Part shown: positions 1 to 7,361 of the stretch, piece after piece
Layout of the letters: each line of letters begins with the position of its first letter
Position numbering within the stretch: the stretch's first letter is position 1
NCBI GenBank assembly: GCA_964428935.1
Contig: CAYSAG010000107.1
Coordinates: 1 to 15,658, forward strand
Source of the DNA: JAADHY01 sp964428935
GTDB taxonomy: Bacteria > Planctomycetota > Planctomycetia > Planctomycetales > Planctomycetaceae
Length of the DNA: 15,658 nt
Direction: 5' to 3'
Notes under the pieces: generated by a model
The model's input: the letters and a program-made list of their open reading frames with translations, nothing else
Databases searched by the model: none
Told to the model about the DNA's origin: nothing
Translations under genes and position numbers: made by a program

Positions 1-228
1 ATGCGAGAGGGCCGCTACGGAATCTGCGAAAATTGCGGCAAGAAAATTCCCATTGAACGCCTGAAAGCGGTGCCCTACTCGCAGTACTGCGTGAAGTGTC
101 AGGAGCAGTTGGAGCGGGAAGGCGAGGAGTTCCCGTCGTACCGGGTGAGCTGGGAGAAGGCGTACGAATTTGAGGGCCAGTTGCGAGAGCGGGAGCTCTC
201 CTCGAGTGACTTCGAGCCGGAAGTCTGA
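1..228 (+). CDS. DksA/TraR-type C4 zinc-finger protein, C-terminal part (5' end outside window)
   Basis: Members of this family bind RNA polymerase through its secondary channel or act as small zinc-finger regulators. The 75 visible residues hold the complete C4 zinc finger: Cys9, Cys12, Cys30 and Cys33 in a C-x2-C-x17-C-x2-C layout, after the family-typical lead-in 'EGRYGICENCG'. The N-terminal coiled coil, normally some 50-80 residues, is absent. The ATG at position 1 falls where the family usually has an internal residue just before the finger, so the real start very probably lies upstream of the window. After the finger comes an acidic tail (residues 34-75) that also contains an aromatic patch and looks lineage-specific. 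A hairpin follows 13 bases after the stop. The family call is firm. Whether the protein acts like DksA on rRNA promoters or is a shorter TraR/YbiI-type protein cannot be decided from this fragment. Confidence 0.82.
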   Translation: MREGRYGICENCGKKIPIERLKAVPYSQYCVKCQEQLEREGEEFPSYRVSWEKAYEFEGQLRERELSSSDFEPEV

Positions 229-241
229 GGTGGTCGTTAGC

Positions 242-260
242 GGCAAGCAGGTGGCTTGCC
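242..260 (+). terminator. Perfect hairpin just after the zinc-finger gene, possible terminator
   Basis: GGCAAGC (242-248) and GCTTGCC (254-260) form a perfect 7-bp stem with a 5-base loop, beginning 13 bases after the stop codon at 226-228. No T-run follows, so it is not a classical intrinsic terminator. It may stabilise the 3' end or help a factor-dependent stop. The position is suggestive and the function is inferred. Confidence 0.3.
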
Positions 261-341
261 TCGACAGCCAAAGGCCGGCGCACCGGGAAGACGTCGGGCC
301 GGGGCAGACCGCTGCGCGAAAGGCGGTGCTGGGCGGTCAAC

Positions 342-425
342 GGGGCTGGGTCGAGCACGGACAGCCGTCGGAGGGAGCGCGTCCGAGGCAGGCGTTCAAG
401 GACGCTCTCGCTCAGACCCAGCCCC
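342..425 (+). ncRNA. Candidate structured RNA, branched fold of 84 bases
   Basis: An 11-bp perfect outer stem joins 342-352 (GGGGCTGGGTC) and 415-425 (GACCCAGCCCC). It continues inward, past a bulged A at 414, by 4 bp (353-356 with 410-413). Two hairpins sit inside. One pairs 357-360 with 365-368 around an ACAG tetraloop. The other pairs 375-384 with 400-409, with 9 of 10 positions matched and a 15-base loop. Together they make a three-way junction. A further 6-bp hairpin (307-312 with 333-338) lies just upstream. I looked for hallmarks of RNase P RNA, tmRNA and SRP RNA and found none. High GC content favours chance pairing, but nested stems of this length inside an intergenic region are notable. 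The strand is assumed from the flanking genes. Confidence 0.3.
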
Positions 426-643
426 TTGTCGCACCGGAAGCAGAAAGTAACGGCTCGGCCGGTTGAATTGGAGCGGCCGGCGCGTCTGCGACGACGTCGG
501 GCTCCCTCGCGTGTTCGACTCACCCGAAAGTTCGGACGTGGACGACATGAAGTGGACGGGACGGTCGCGCGCGGAGTGCGGCGCGGGTCGGCTTCCCCGG
601 CGAGCGTTGCGGAGCCGTCGGCGGGGAAGGACGCTGACCGAGC

Positions 644-671
644 GGTCGGTTTCGCGCGGCCGACCTCTTTT
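644..671 (+). terminator. Possible intrinsic terminator upstream of the HtrA gene
   Basis: GGTCGG (644-649) pairs with CCGACC (660-665) around a 10-base loop, directly followed by TCTTTT (666-671). A second stem can add CGAGC (639-643) to GCTCG (673-677), bracketing the T-run. A GC-rich stem plus T-tract in a region almost without T-runs fits a plus-strand terminator. It would end a transcript arising in the 229-640 interval or read-through from the zinc-finger gene. The stem is short, so confidence is modest. Confidence 0.35.
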
Positions 672-792
672 GGCTCGCTCACGTCCACCCGGCTTTTTAT
701 GGGTTTCTGTTTCGAGTTCTTGTTCCGACCGTGCCGGCGAGCAGCCCGAACAGGGGCGGCTGGGCGGTGCACGGCGTAGGCGACCGGTTGAC

Positions 793-796
793 GGAG
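793..796 (+). promoter_or_regulatory. Ribosome binding site of the HtrA gene
   Basis: GGAG lies six bases before the ATG at 803, which fixes this start even though the N-terminal 40 residues are unusually basic and poorly conserved. Confidence 0.7.
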
Positions 797-802
797 TAGT
801 CC

Positions 803-2443
803 ATGAGGCAGCGGCGACTTCGCTTGCGACGCACCGAACACGCGACGCACTGTGACGGTCCGTCCGGTGGTGCGGGCAGTTGGCGGTTGGACCGAGCCGC
901 GGCCCGTCCGGCACGCGGCTGGAACTCGAGGGCGTGGGCGGTCGGAACGGCTTGCCTGCTCGCGCTGGTTCTGGCGAGCCTGTTGGGGCCGCTGGCAGGA
1001 GATTCGGCAGCCCAAAGGCCCGAGTCTCGGGTCCCGGTCAAGCCGCAGTCGCTGCCTTCCGGCCGGCACGCGTTGTCGGAGGCGAGCGAGCTGTTGGCCC
1101 GAGTGGCCTCGCTGACCATTCCCAGCGTCGTGCACATTCAAAGCATTCGGCGAACGCCCTACGGCCGGAAGGTCGAGGAAACGGGCTCGGGAGTCATCAT
1201 TCACCACGAGAACCCGAGCGGCGACTACGTCGTCACCAACCGGCACGTCATTGTGGGGCACACCGCTTTGGGCGACATTTCGATTCACCTGCACGACGGT
1301 CGGGTGCTGCACCCGGAGCGGGTTTGGGAGGACCCGGCCTCGGACGTGGCCGTCATGAAAATTACGGCCGCCAACTTGCAGCCGGCCCGTTGGGGCGACA
1401 GCGACCAGGTCAAAGTGGGACAAATGGTTTTGGCCGTCGGCAGCCCCTTCGGCCTCAGCCATTCCGTCACGTTCGGAATCATTAGTGCCAAGGGACGCCG
1501 GTCCCTTCGCTTGGGCGAACGGGAAGCTCAGGAGTTGGTCAACCAGGACTTCTTGCAAACCGACGCTGCCATTAACCCGGGCAACAGCGGCGGCCCGCTG
1601 GTCGACTTGGAAGGCCGAGTCATTGGAATCAACACGGCCATTGCTTCCAACGGGGGCGGGAACGAAGGCATTGGCTTCAGCATTCCCAGCAACCTGGTTC
1701 GGTGGGTCGTGGAGCAACTGCTGCAGCACGGACACGTCCAACGCGCGTACTTGGGAGTAACGCTGGACCCCGACTTCAACGAGCGAAAAGCGGCGCTGTT
1801 GCACTTGGACCGTGTTCGGGGAGCGTACATTCAAGAGGTTCACCCCAACACGCCGGCTTCCCGAGCCAACCTGAAGCCGGGCGACGTCATTCTGAGCTTC
1901 GACGGCATTGACGTTCAGGACGAGAACCACCTCATTAACCTGGTCAGCCTGTCGCCGGTGGGAAAGAAGGTCCAATTGGTCATTTGGCGAGACGGCAAGA
2001 AGCTGACCATTGAAGTCGTCTTGACGGCCCGGACCTTCGACCAACAGACCGGGTTGCCTCGTCCGCCGCAGCGGGTGCCGGTCCGTCCGGGCGGAGGCAC
2101 GTTCGTTCGGCCAATGGGGTTGACGGTGGTCGAGCTGACGCCCGAACTGGCCCGGCAGGCGGGCTACGGAACGGACCGTCAGGGCTTGCTGGTGCTCCGG
2201 GTCGCCGCGGACAGCCCGCTGAGACGTCGCATTCGAGCGGGCGACCTGTTGCAGGCGGTCGGCGGCCAGCCGGTGCGGTCTGTGGAGCAGTTGCTGCGGT
2301 TGGTGTCGGAGCGGCAAGACGAGGCGTTGTTGGTGCGCGTGTGTCACGCGGGCGAAACGGACGGCTTGGAGGAAGAGCTGGTCTTGTGGGACCGCACCGT
2401 CGACACGCGGCTGGTCGGTTCAAGAAAGCGGACCGACACGTGA
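803..2443 (+). CDS. HtrA/Deg-family trypsin-like serine protease with two PDZ domains
   Basis: This is an envelope quality-control protease that degrades misfolded or mislocalised proteins. Its 546 residues begin with a basic N-terminus and one hydrophobic segment (about 43-64) followed by Ser-Ala-Ala, so it is either exported or anchored with its active site outside the cytoplasm. The protease domain spans about 95-300. The triad is His148 in 'TNRHVI', Asp181 in 'DPASDVAVMKI' and Ser262 in 'NPGNSGGPL'. PDZ1 follows at about 314-410 ('RAYLGV' to 'LTIEVVL'). A Pro-rich linker leads to PDZ2 at about 435-525. The length is slightly above the usual 450-500 because of the long N-terminus. All three catalytic residues are present, so it should be active. 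The gene stands alone, convergent with the nucleoside hydrolase gene 110 bases away. Isoleucine is ATT in 21 of 24 codons. Confidence 0.95.
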   Translation: MRQRRLRLRRTEHATHCDGPSGGAGSWRLDRAAARPARGWNSRAWAVGTACLLALVLASLLGPLAGDSAAQRPESRVPVKPQSLPSGRHALSEASELLARVASLTIPSVVHIQSIRRTPYGRKVEETGSGVIIHHENPSGDYVVTNRHVIVGHTALGDISIHLHDGRVLHPERVWEDPASDVAVMKITAANLQPARWGDSDQVKVGQMVLAVGSPFGLSHSVTFGIISAKGRRSLRLGEREAQELVNQDFLQTDAAINPGNSGGPLVDLEGRVIGINTAIASNGGGNEGIGFSIPSNLVRWVVEQLLQHGHVQRAYLGVTLDPDFNERKAALLHLDRVRGAYIQEVHPNTPASRANLKPGDVILSFDGIDVQDENHLINLVSLSPVGKKVQLVIWRDGKKLTIEVVLTARTFDQQTGLPRPPQRVPVRPGGGTFVRPMGLTVVELTPELARQAGYGTDRQGLLVLRVAADSPLRRRIRAGDLLQAVGGQPVRSVEQLLRLVSERQDEALLVRVCHAGETDGLEEELVLWDRTVDTRLVGSRKRTDT

Positions 2444-2553
2444 CGAGCTCCCGCGGCCTGTGCTTCTTGTCGGCCTCCAGCCACCGCCCGGCGGGTGCCT
2501 TCGGTCCGTGAGTGTGGCAGAGCCGGGCGTCTTTCAGAGCGAACGCGTGCCGC

Positions 2554-3519
2554 TCAGAGCGAGCGTTTTCCGCCGCGCAGCACGTCGGCCATGTAGTCCA
2601 GCACGCCTTGGACGTCCACGGCGCGAAGCACGTCAATGTTGTGCTGCCAGCGCATGATTCCCCGCTGGTCGCACACCGTCATTCCGCGTGTCAGTTCGCC
2701 CTTGGTTTCGACGTCAATGGCGGCCGAGCGCATTTCGAAAAGGCCGGGCCGGCTGACGAAGGCCAGGGCGACGACTTCGCACAGCGGAAAGCCTTCCACG
2801 CCGCGCCGCTCGTGGTGAGCCCGCAACGCGAAAGGAATCAGTTCGTCCCAAAGCCAGTTCAGCCGTCCGCGGGTTCCGTTCGCCAGCCGGTGGAACTGGT
2901 CGTAGGTGAGGACGACTTTGCTGCTGACGTCCAGGGGCACCAGCACTTTCGTGGCCGGACTGCGCAAGACCTTTCGCGCGCTGTTCGGGTCGGCGAAGAC
3001 GTTGAACTCGGCCGTGGCCGTCACGTCGCCCGCCCCTTGAATGGCTCCCGCCAAGCACACCAGACGCTTGATTTGCGTCGGCAGGTCTGGAGCCAGCTCG
3101 TAGGCCATGGCCACGTTGGTCAGCGGTCCCAGCGTGAGCAGCGTGACCTGGTTGGGAAAGTTTCGCACGGTGTCGACAATGACCTTGGCCGAGTCACGCG
3201 GCCGGTGCAGCTCGACCGTTCGGAACCGCACGTCGCCGAGTCCGGTGGGCCCGTTCAGCTCGGCCGGGTCCCGCACGCCCGCACGGCTGGTCAGCAGCTT
3301 GAGCGGTGCGTCTAGTGAGCTGGAACCGATTCGCGGCCAGCGAGGCGGGTCGACCAGCTCGACAACGGCCTGGACGTTCCGCGTGGCCGTTGGTCCCGAC
3401 ACGCACCCCGCGCAGGCCGTCGTGGCCACGACGTCCAGCGTCGGGTCCAGCAACGCCAAGGCCAAGGCCAGAGCGTCCCCGATTCCTGGGTCTGCGTCAA
3501 TGATCAGTTTCTCGGCCAA
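2554..3519 (-). CDS. Nucleoside hydrolase (IUNH) family protein with altered active site
   Basis: The family cleaves the N-glycosidic bond of ribonucleosides to ribose and base, using a calcium ion. The fold is recognisable over the whole 321 residues: 'DADPGIGDALAL' at 8-19, 'LGPLTN' at 130-135, 'AEFNVFADP' at 170-178 and 'GELTRGMTV' at 274-282. Against the textbook enzyme, Asp10 and Asp15 are kept. The Asp at position 14, a ribose contact, is Gly. The His-Asp pair near residue 241 of the family is Cys247-Glu248, which removes the usual general acid and swaps one calcium ligand. It may be active on another substrate or be a non-catalytic relative. The TTG at 3519 is preferred because an AAAGG lies nine bases before it and the protein then begins at the family's normal N-terminus. 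A GTG at 3570 would add 17 residues but lacks a ribosome binding site. Confidence 0.85.
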   Translation of the reverse strand: MAEKLIIDADPGIGDALALALALLDPTLDVVATTACAGCVSGPTATRNVQAVVELVDPPRWPRIGSSSLDAPLKLLTSRAGVRDPAELNGPTGLGDVRFRTVELHRPRDSAKVIVDTVRNFPNQVTLLTLGPLTNVAMAYELAPDLPTQIKRLVCLAGAIQGAGDVTATAEFNVFADPNSARKVLRSPATKVLVPLDVSSKVVLTYDQFHRLANGTRGRLNWLWDELIPFALRAHHERRGVEGFPLCEVVALAFVSRPGLFEMRSAAIDVETKGELTRGMTVCDQRGIMRWQHNIDVLRAVDVQGVLDYMADVLRGGKRSL

Positions 3520-3578
3520 GACCTGTCGCCTTTTGTTCCGAAGAGGTTTGCAGTCGGCGCGACGAGCCACAAAACCGT

Positions 3579-3608
3579 AAAGTACACGCAGGCAAGATTT
3601 TACGCCAA
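3579..3608 (-). promoter_or_regulatory. Weak candidate promoter for the nucleoside hydrolase gene
   Basis: Reading the minus strand, TTGGCG (3608-3603) is followed after 18 bases by TACTTT (3584-3579). It lies in a conspicuously AT-rich island, about 3571-3602, between the ATPase stop and this gene. The -10 box matches the sigma-70 consensus poorly, so the support is mainly position and base composition. Confidence 0.22.
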
Positions 3609-3669
3609 GCAGCCGGAGCCGTCAATCAATGGCCTGCGGTTTGAGGACCGCCGCGTGGCCGCCAGCGGG

Positions 3670-6600
3670 CTACCCCGCCTTTCGCTCTGGGCGGCCGGTG
3701 CTCGGTGTCCGCTGTTCGCCCACGGGCGTCTGCGGCTTGTCCGTGGGCGACGGCTGGTGCGGGAGCGGCTCGCTGACCGCCGACTCGCCCCGCGCCGGCG
3801 GCCGGTCGGTTCTCGCCGCCTCGGCGCGCAGGTCCCGGCCCGCCTGACCCGTTTCGGCTGGGTCACCCGTTGTCGGCTCGGGCAGGAATTGCAACGACGC
3901 GCCGCACGCCTCGAACAGTCTTGCCAAGTGCAGGTGGCAGGTCAGGTAAAGGACCTGGCGTGTCCGTCCCACCTGGACCAGCTCGCGCACCGCCCGCTCG
4001 GCCCGCTGGTGGTCGAAGTTGACCAGCGGGTCGTCCAGCACCAGTGGCACCGTCGTGTCTGCAGGCTCGACGGCTTCGACAAGAGCCAGTCGGAGAGCGA
4101 GGTCCAGTTGCTCGCGAGTGGCTCGGCTGAGCTGCTCCACGCGGAAGGTGGAGCCGTTTTCCTGGTCGACCAGCAGCACGCGCTCTTGCAAGGGCCGCCA
4201 GACCCGGACGTAGCGGCCGGCCGTCAGACGGCGGAAGGCGGCCGACGCCCGCTCCAGCAACTCGGGCTGAGCCCGCCGCTCCACTTGCCGCAGCAGTTGC
4301 TCGAAGCACTCGGCCGCCAGCTCGGTGACCCAAACAGCCTCGGCCAGTTCCGCTTGCTGTTGCTGGAGCAGGCATTCGTCCAGGCGGAGGTCGGCGGCTG
4401 TCGCGTCCGCCTCCAGCTCGGCCATTTCCTGCTTGACCCGCCCCAGTTGCTCCGAGGTCTGTAGCAGGTCCGTGCGCAGCGACTCCAGTTCGGCCTCCAG
4501 AACTCGAACCTGCTGCTCGTTCCGTTCCGGGTCGAACGCTCGCAGGTCCTCCTCGACGACGGCAAACTCCGTTTCCGACCGACCCACTTCCTCCAGCTCG
4601 GCCTCACACTGTTCAATCGACGCCAGCAGTTCCTGTCGTCGCCGGAAGCAGGCTTCTCGGTGTTCGAACTCCTCGCGTGAGGAGGCTCCGGCTTGGACCA
4701 ACAGAGCCGCCCGCTGTCGGGCCAGTCGTCGCAGCCGGCGGTGGAGTTGCTTGAGCCTGGCCTGGGTGCGTCGCAGCCGCTGCCTCCACCGACGCCGCTC
4801 CTGGTCGGCCACTCCCGCCTGCTCGACCAACTGAAGCAGCCACTCAGAGGAGCTCTCGGCCGGCGGTTCTTCGTTCGTGGCAGAGGCGACGGCCTGGAGC
4901 AACGCGTTCAATTGGCGTTCCACTTGCGAGGTTCGTTGTTCCAGCCGCTGTTCCGCCTGCCGGAGTTCGGCCGTCGCCGCCTCCAGACGGGTCAGCGTGG
5001 CGGCCGCCCGAGCCACCTGCTGCCAAAGGCGAACGGCCGTGTCGACGTCGAGCGTTTCGTCGAGGCCCAGGGAACGAACGGTTTCGCACCAACGTTGCCG
5101 GGCTGTTGCCAGTTCTTGCTGCTCTTGCAGGAACCGTTCGCGCAGCCGGAACAGCCGTCGTCGAGCTGCGGCGACGCGCCGTTTCCGCCGCAGCAAACGT
5201 TCGAGCCAGAACACGCGTCGCCGAGCGGCTTCCAGCAACTCCTCGTCCGGCGGCAGGTCGGGCACAGGCTGTCGAGACTGCTGCTCCACTTCCGGCGGCG
5301 AGTCGTCCTCGGACGCAGGCGGCTGGCTGCCGCACGGTTGGCCTGGCGGCGTCGACGCCGCCGACTGGGCGGAGACCGCCGCCCGCCCGGACCCAACGGC
5401 TGGAGCCGACTCCGACGACTGTTCTGCGGGAGTGGCCGGGGGCTGGTCGGCCGTCGACTCGGTTTCGGCTTTCTGTCCCGACGGGGCGGACGGCTCGGAG
5501 TCCGCCGGACGCTCTGGCTCAGCGGCCGGCGTCTGGTCGGACGCCGCGGCCCGGTCGGTCTGCTCGCTCCGACCGGCCGCTCCGGCCTCGGCTCGTGTCA
5601 GGCCGGCCCTCAGTTCGCGTTCGGCTTTCCGCAGTTTCAACTGCACGGTGAACCACCGGTCCTGAAGCTCCTCGAGCAGACGGTTCCGGCTGCCGGCGAA
5701 GTGGCTTCGCAAAGCCAGTGCCGTCGTCAAGCACGTCACGCCGGCCAGACACACGGCCCAGCCCGCCCAGCCGGCGGCGAGCACGGCTTTCCACAGACCG
5801 GCGGCGCCCACAACCGCTCCGCCCAGCCCGAGCGTGCCGAACGTGACCGTCACCCACCGCGGCAAGGCCAGCTCCCGACGAAGCCGCTCCAACTGCTCCG
5901 ACAAGTGCTGCTCCTGCGAGCGCAACTGGTCGGCTTGCAGTCGCAGTTGTGTCAGTTCGTGGACGCGAGTCCGGGTCTGACGGGCTTGCTGCAGAGCCGC
6001 CTCGAGCGGCAGGCCGCTCAACTGCTGAAGCTGCTCTTCCAGTCGGTCCGCTCGCTCTCGGTGGCGTCGCCGACGCCGCTGGTACTGGCGCCGCAGTCGG
6101 TTCAGCCGACGCAGGGCCCGACGGAACTGGTCGGCTGCTTCGACGAGCCGCAGTCCAGCTTCGGGGGACGTTTGGGCGGAGCCCACCCGGTCGCTCGTCC
6201 AGTCTTCGCCGAGCTCGCCGAGTTGCCGTTGCAGGTCTTGCTGCCACTCCGAAACGGCCTGCCGGAGGCTCTGCACTCGCTCGCCTTCTCGCTCCAGCTC
6301 GGCTTGCTGTTCCCGCAGCCAGTCGACTTGCGGCTTGAGGTGCCGCAGTTTCGCCTTGCGAGCTAGGTTGGCCAGCTGGCGTCTGGCTTCGGCGGCTTGG
6401 CCGGCCAGCTCGACGCGGCGCTGGCGCAGGGCCTTCAACCGAGCGTCGAGCTGGTTGAGTCGGTTCAGCCCGTCGGGTGGGAACTCGGTGACCACCGGCA
6501 GCTCGTCCAGCTCCGACCGCAACTGCTGAAGGCGGCTCCACGGCTCCCACGCCCGCCGCAAGAAGCGGCACCCTCGCAGTTCCCGCTCCATTCCCGCCTG

Positions 6601-7299
6601 CCGTTTCTGTTGGTCCTGGAGCAGTTCTTCCAACCGACGCCGCTCCTGCCACAGCCGTTCGTAACGGTCCAGCGCGGCGGCCGTCTGCTGCTTGCGTGTG
6701 TGCAGTTCCTGGTGTTTCCGGACCAGTTCAGCCAGCCGGCCGCCCGGTTCTTGTCGACCGACCAGCGTTTCGCGCCTCTGTGCGGCCCGGCGCAGCACGT
6801 CCAGCAAGCGTTGGCCGTCGGGGCCGACCGTCAGTTCGTAGAGCTGGGCGGCACCGACTGCTGGCTCGGCCGTGGCCAGACGTTGCAGTTCGTCCAGGCC
6901 GAAGGTGAAGACCGTTTCGAACGTCGAGCGGTCGACGCCGCTCAGCACTTGCTCGCGGAACGCCTCTTCCGACACCGGTTGCCCGTCGCACTGGACCGAC
7001 ACCCGCTCGGACCCGTCCGGCTCACGCACCCGGCTCACCACCCAACGTTGGCCTCCGTGCTGCAGCTCCAGCCGTCCGGCCAGACGTTGAGGCGTCGGGG
7101 CCCACCCACGGCCGGGAAGGAAACAAGTCGCTCCGCTCCGTGCCTCGTCGAAGCCGAACAGGACCTGCTGGACGAACCGCTTGAGCGTCGTCTTGCCAGC
7201 CTCGTTCGGGCCGTACAGCACCGTCACGCCGTCCTTCAGCGGCAGGTCCAGCCCCTTCCACAGGTCGAACTGCTCGACGACCAGTCTGTCCAGTTTCAT
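3670..7299 (-). CDS. YhaN-type AAA ATPase of the SMC/Rad50/SbcC group with membrane hairpin
   Basis: This 1209-residue protein has the head-coil-head plan of SbcC/Rad50-like ATPases and matches the YhaN branch. The Walker A motif is GPNEAGKT at 30-37. The C-terminal head carries the signature-like 'LSRATREQLDLALRLAL' (1057-1073), Walker B 'LVLDDPL' (1086-1092) and an 'LTCH' switch histidine (1122). Long Arg/Glu/Gln-rich coiled coils fill the middle. They are interrupted by two hydrophobic segments (about 483-504 and 506-530), as in YhaN, and by a disordered Ala/Pro/Ser/Glu insertion (about 572-684). A Pro-rich tail covers about 1140-1209. No CxxC zinc hook was seen. The ATG at 7299 has AAGGA eight bases upstream. 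The gene follows the phosphoesterase-like gene by 62 bases, the usual YhaO-YhaN arrangement, so a DNA-end processing or repair role is inferred. Only one isoleucine occurs in the whole protein. Confidence 0.88.
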   Translation of the reverse strand: MKLDRLVVEQFDLWKGLDLPLKDGVTVLYGPNEAGKTTLKRFVQQVLFGFDEARSGATCFLPGRGWAPTPQRLAGRLELQHGGQRWVVSRVREPDGSERVSVQCDGQPVSEEAFREQVLSGVDRSTFETVFTFGLDELQRLATAEPAVGAAQLYELTVGPDGQRLLDVLRRAAQRRETLVGRQEPGGRLAELVRKHQELHTRKQQTAAALDRYERLWQERRRLEELLQDQQKRQAGMERELRGCRFLRRAWEPWSRLQQLRSELDELPVVTEFPPDGLNRLNQLDARLKALRQRRVELAGQAAEARRQLANLARKAKLRHLKPQVDWLREQQAELEREGERVQSLRQAVSEWQQDLQRQLGELGEDWTSDRVGSAQTSPEAGLRLVEAADQFRRALRRLNRLRRQYQRRRRRHRERADRLEEQLQQLSGLPLEAALQQARQTRTRVHELTQLRLQADQLRSQEQHLSEQLERLRRELALPRWVTVTFGTLGLGGAVVGAAGLWKAVLAAGWAGWAVCLAGVTCLTTALALRSHFAGSRNRLLEELQDRWFTVQLKLRKAERELRAGLTRAEAGAAGRSEQTDRAAASDQTPAAEPERPADSEPSAPSGQKAETESTADQPPATPAEQSSESAPAVGSGRAAVSAQSAASTPPGQPCGSQPPASEDDSPPEVEQQSRQPVPDLPPDEELLEAARRRVFWLERLLRRKRRVAAARRRLFRLRERFLQEQQELATARQRWCETVRSLGLDETLDVDTAVRLWQQVARAAATLTRLEAATAELRQAEQRLEQRTSQVERQLNALLQAVASATNEEPPAESSSEWLLQLVEQAGVADQERRRWRQRLRRTQARLKQLHRRLRRLARQRAALLVQAGASSREEFEHREACFRRRQELLASIEQCEAELEEVGRSETEFAVVEEDLRAFDPERNEQQVRVLEAELESLRTDLLQTSEQLGRVKQEMAELEADATAADLRLDECLLQQQQAELAEAVWVTELAAECFEQLLRQVERRAQPELLERASAAFRRLTAGRYVRVWRPLQERVLLVDQENGSTFRVEQLSRATREQLDLALRLALVEAVEPADTTVPLVLDDPLVNFDHQRAERAVRELVQVGRTRQVLYLTCHLHLARLFEACGASLQFLPEPTTGDPAETGQAGRDLRAEAARTDRPPARGESAVSEPLPHQPSPTDKPQTPVGEQRTPSTGRPERKAG

Positions 7300-7307
7300 T
7301 GGTCCGT

Positions 7308-7312
7308 TCCTT
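7308..7312 (-). promoter_or_regulatory. Ribosome binding site of the YhaN-type ATPase gene
   Basis: AAGGA on the minus strand, eight bases before the ATG at 7299. It decides against the 32-residue extension that the open frame would allow, which has no family similarity. The Walker A motif then falls at residue 30, as expected. Confidence 0.7.
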
Positions 7313-7361
7313 GCAGCGGACGCGGCGGCCTGTTGAGCGGCTCGACGCGGGCAGCGGCCGG

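Larger units (their letters stand above)
229..802. other. Non-coding interval of 574 bases, rich in inverted repeats
   Basis: Open frames exist here, for example 463-855 on the plus strand, but their translations are Arg/Gly/Ala/Pro-rich, show no family motif and run into the protease gene, so I do not call a gene. The stretch holds a 7-bp hairpin (242-260), a 6-bp stem (307-312 with 333-338), a branched structure at 342-425, a CGGCCG pair (456-461 with 474-479) and a terminator-like hairpin (644-671). A comparatively AT-rich patch at about 690-723 (a T-run, then TTATGGG and TTTCTGTTTC) precedes the protease gene and is the likeliest place for its promoter. I could not fix -35 and -10 boxes there. 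Confidence 0.6.

Noticed and set aside
229..802. Possibility that the gap encodes RNase P RNA, tmRNA or SRP RNA
   Set aside because: I looked for the conserved RNase P GAGGAAAGTC segment, the tmRNA tRNA-like ends and the SRP domain IV loop. Only a faint CCGGAAG resemblance at about 434 was present, without the surrounding stem.
463..855. Plus-strand frame of 130 codons between the zinc-finger and HtrA genes
   Set aside because: It overlaps the start of the HtrA gene, has no ribosome binding site that I can see and no recognisable domain. The interval reads better as structured non-coding DNA.
2444..2553. Bidirectional terminator between the convergent HtrA and nucleoside hydrolase genes
   Set aside because: Only short, imperfect GC stems (for example around CCGCCCGGCGG) without a T-run or A-run were visible in these 110 bases.
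4693..6366. Open frame of 557 codons on the plus strand, antisense to the ATPase gene
   Set aside because: Translation is Arg/Leu/Gln/Gly-rich without any family motif. It mirrors the codon pattern of the real minus-strand gene, whose Walker motifs are unmistakable. Long antisense frames are expected where TTA, CTA and TCA codons are rare.
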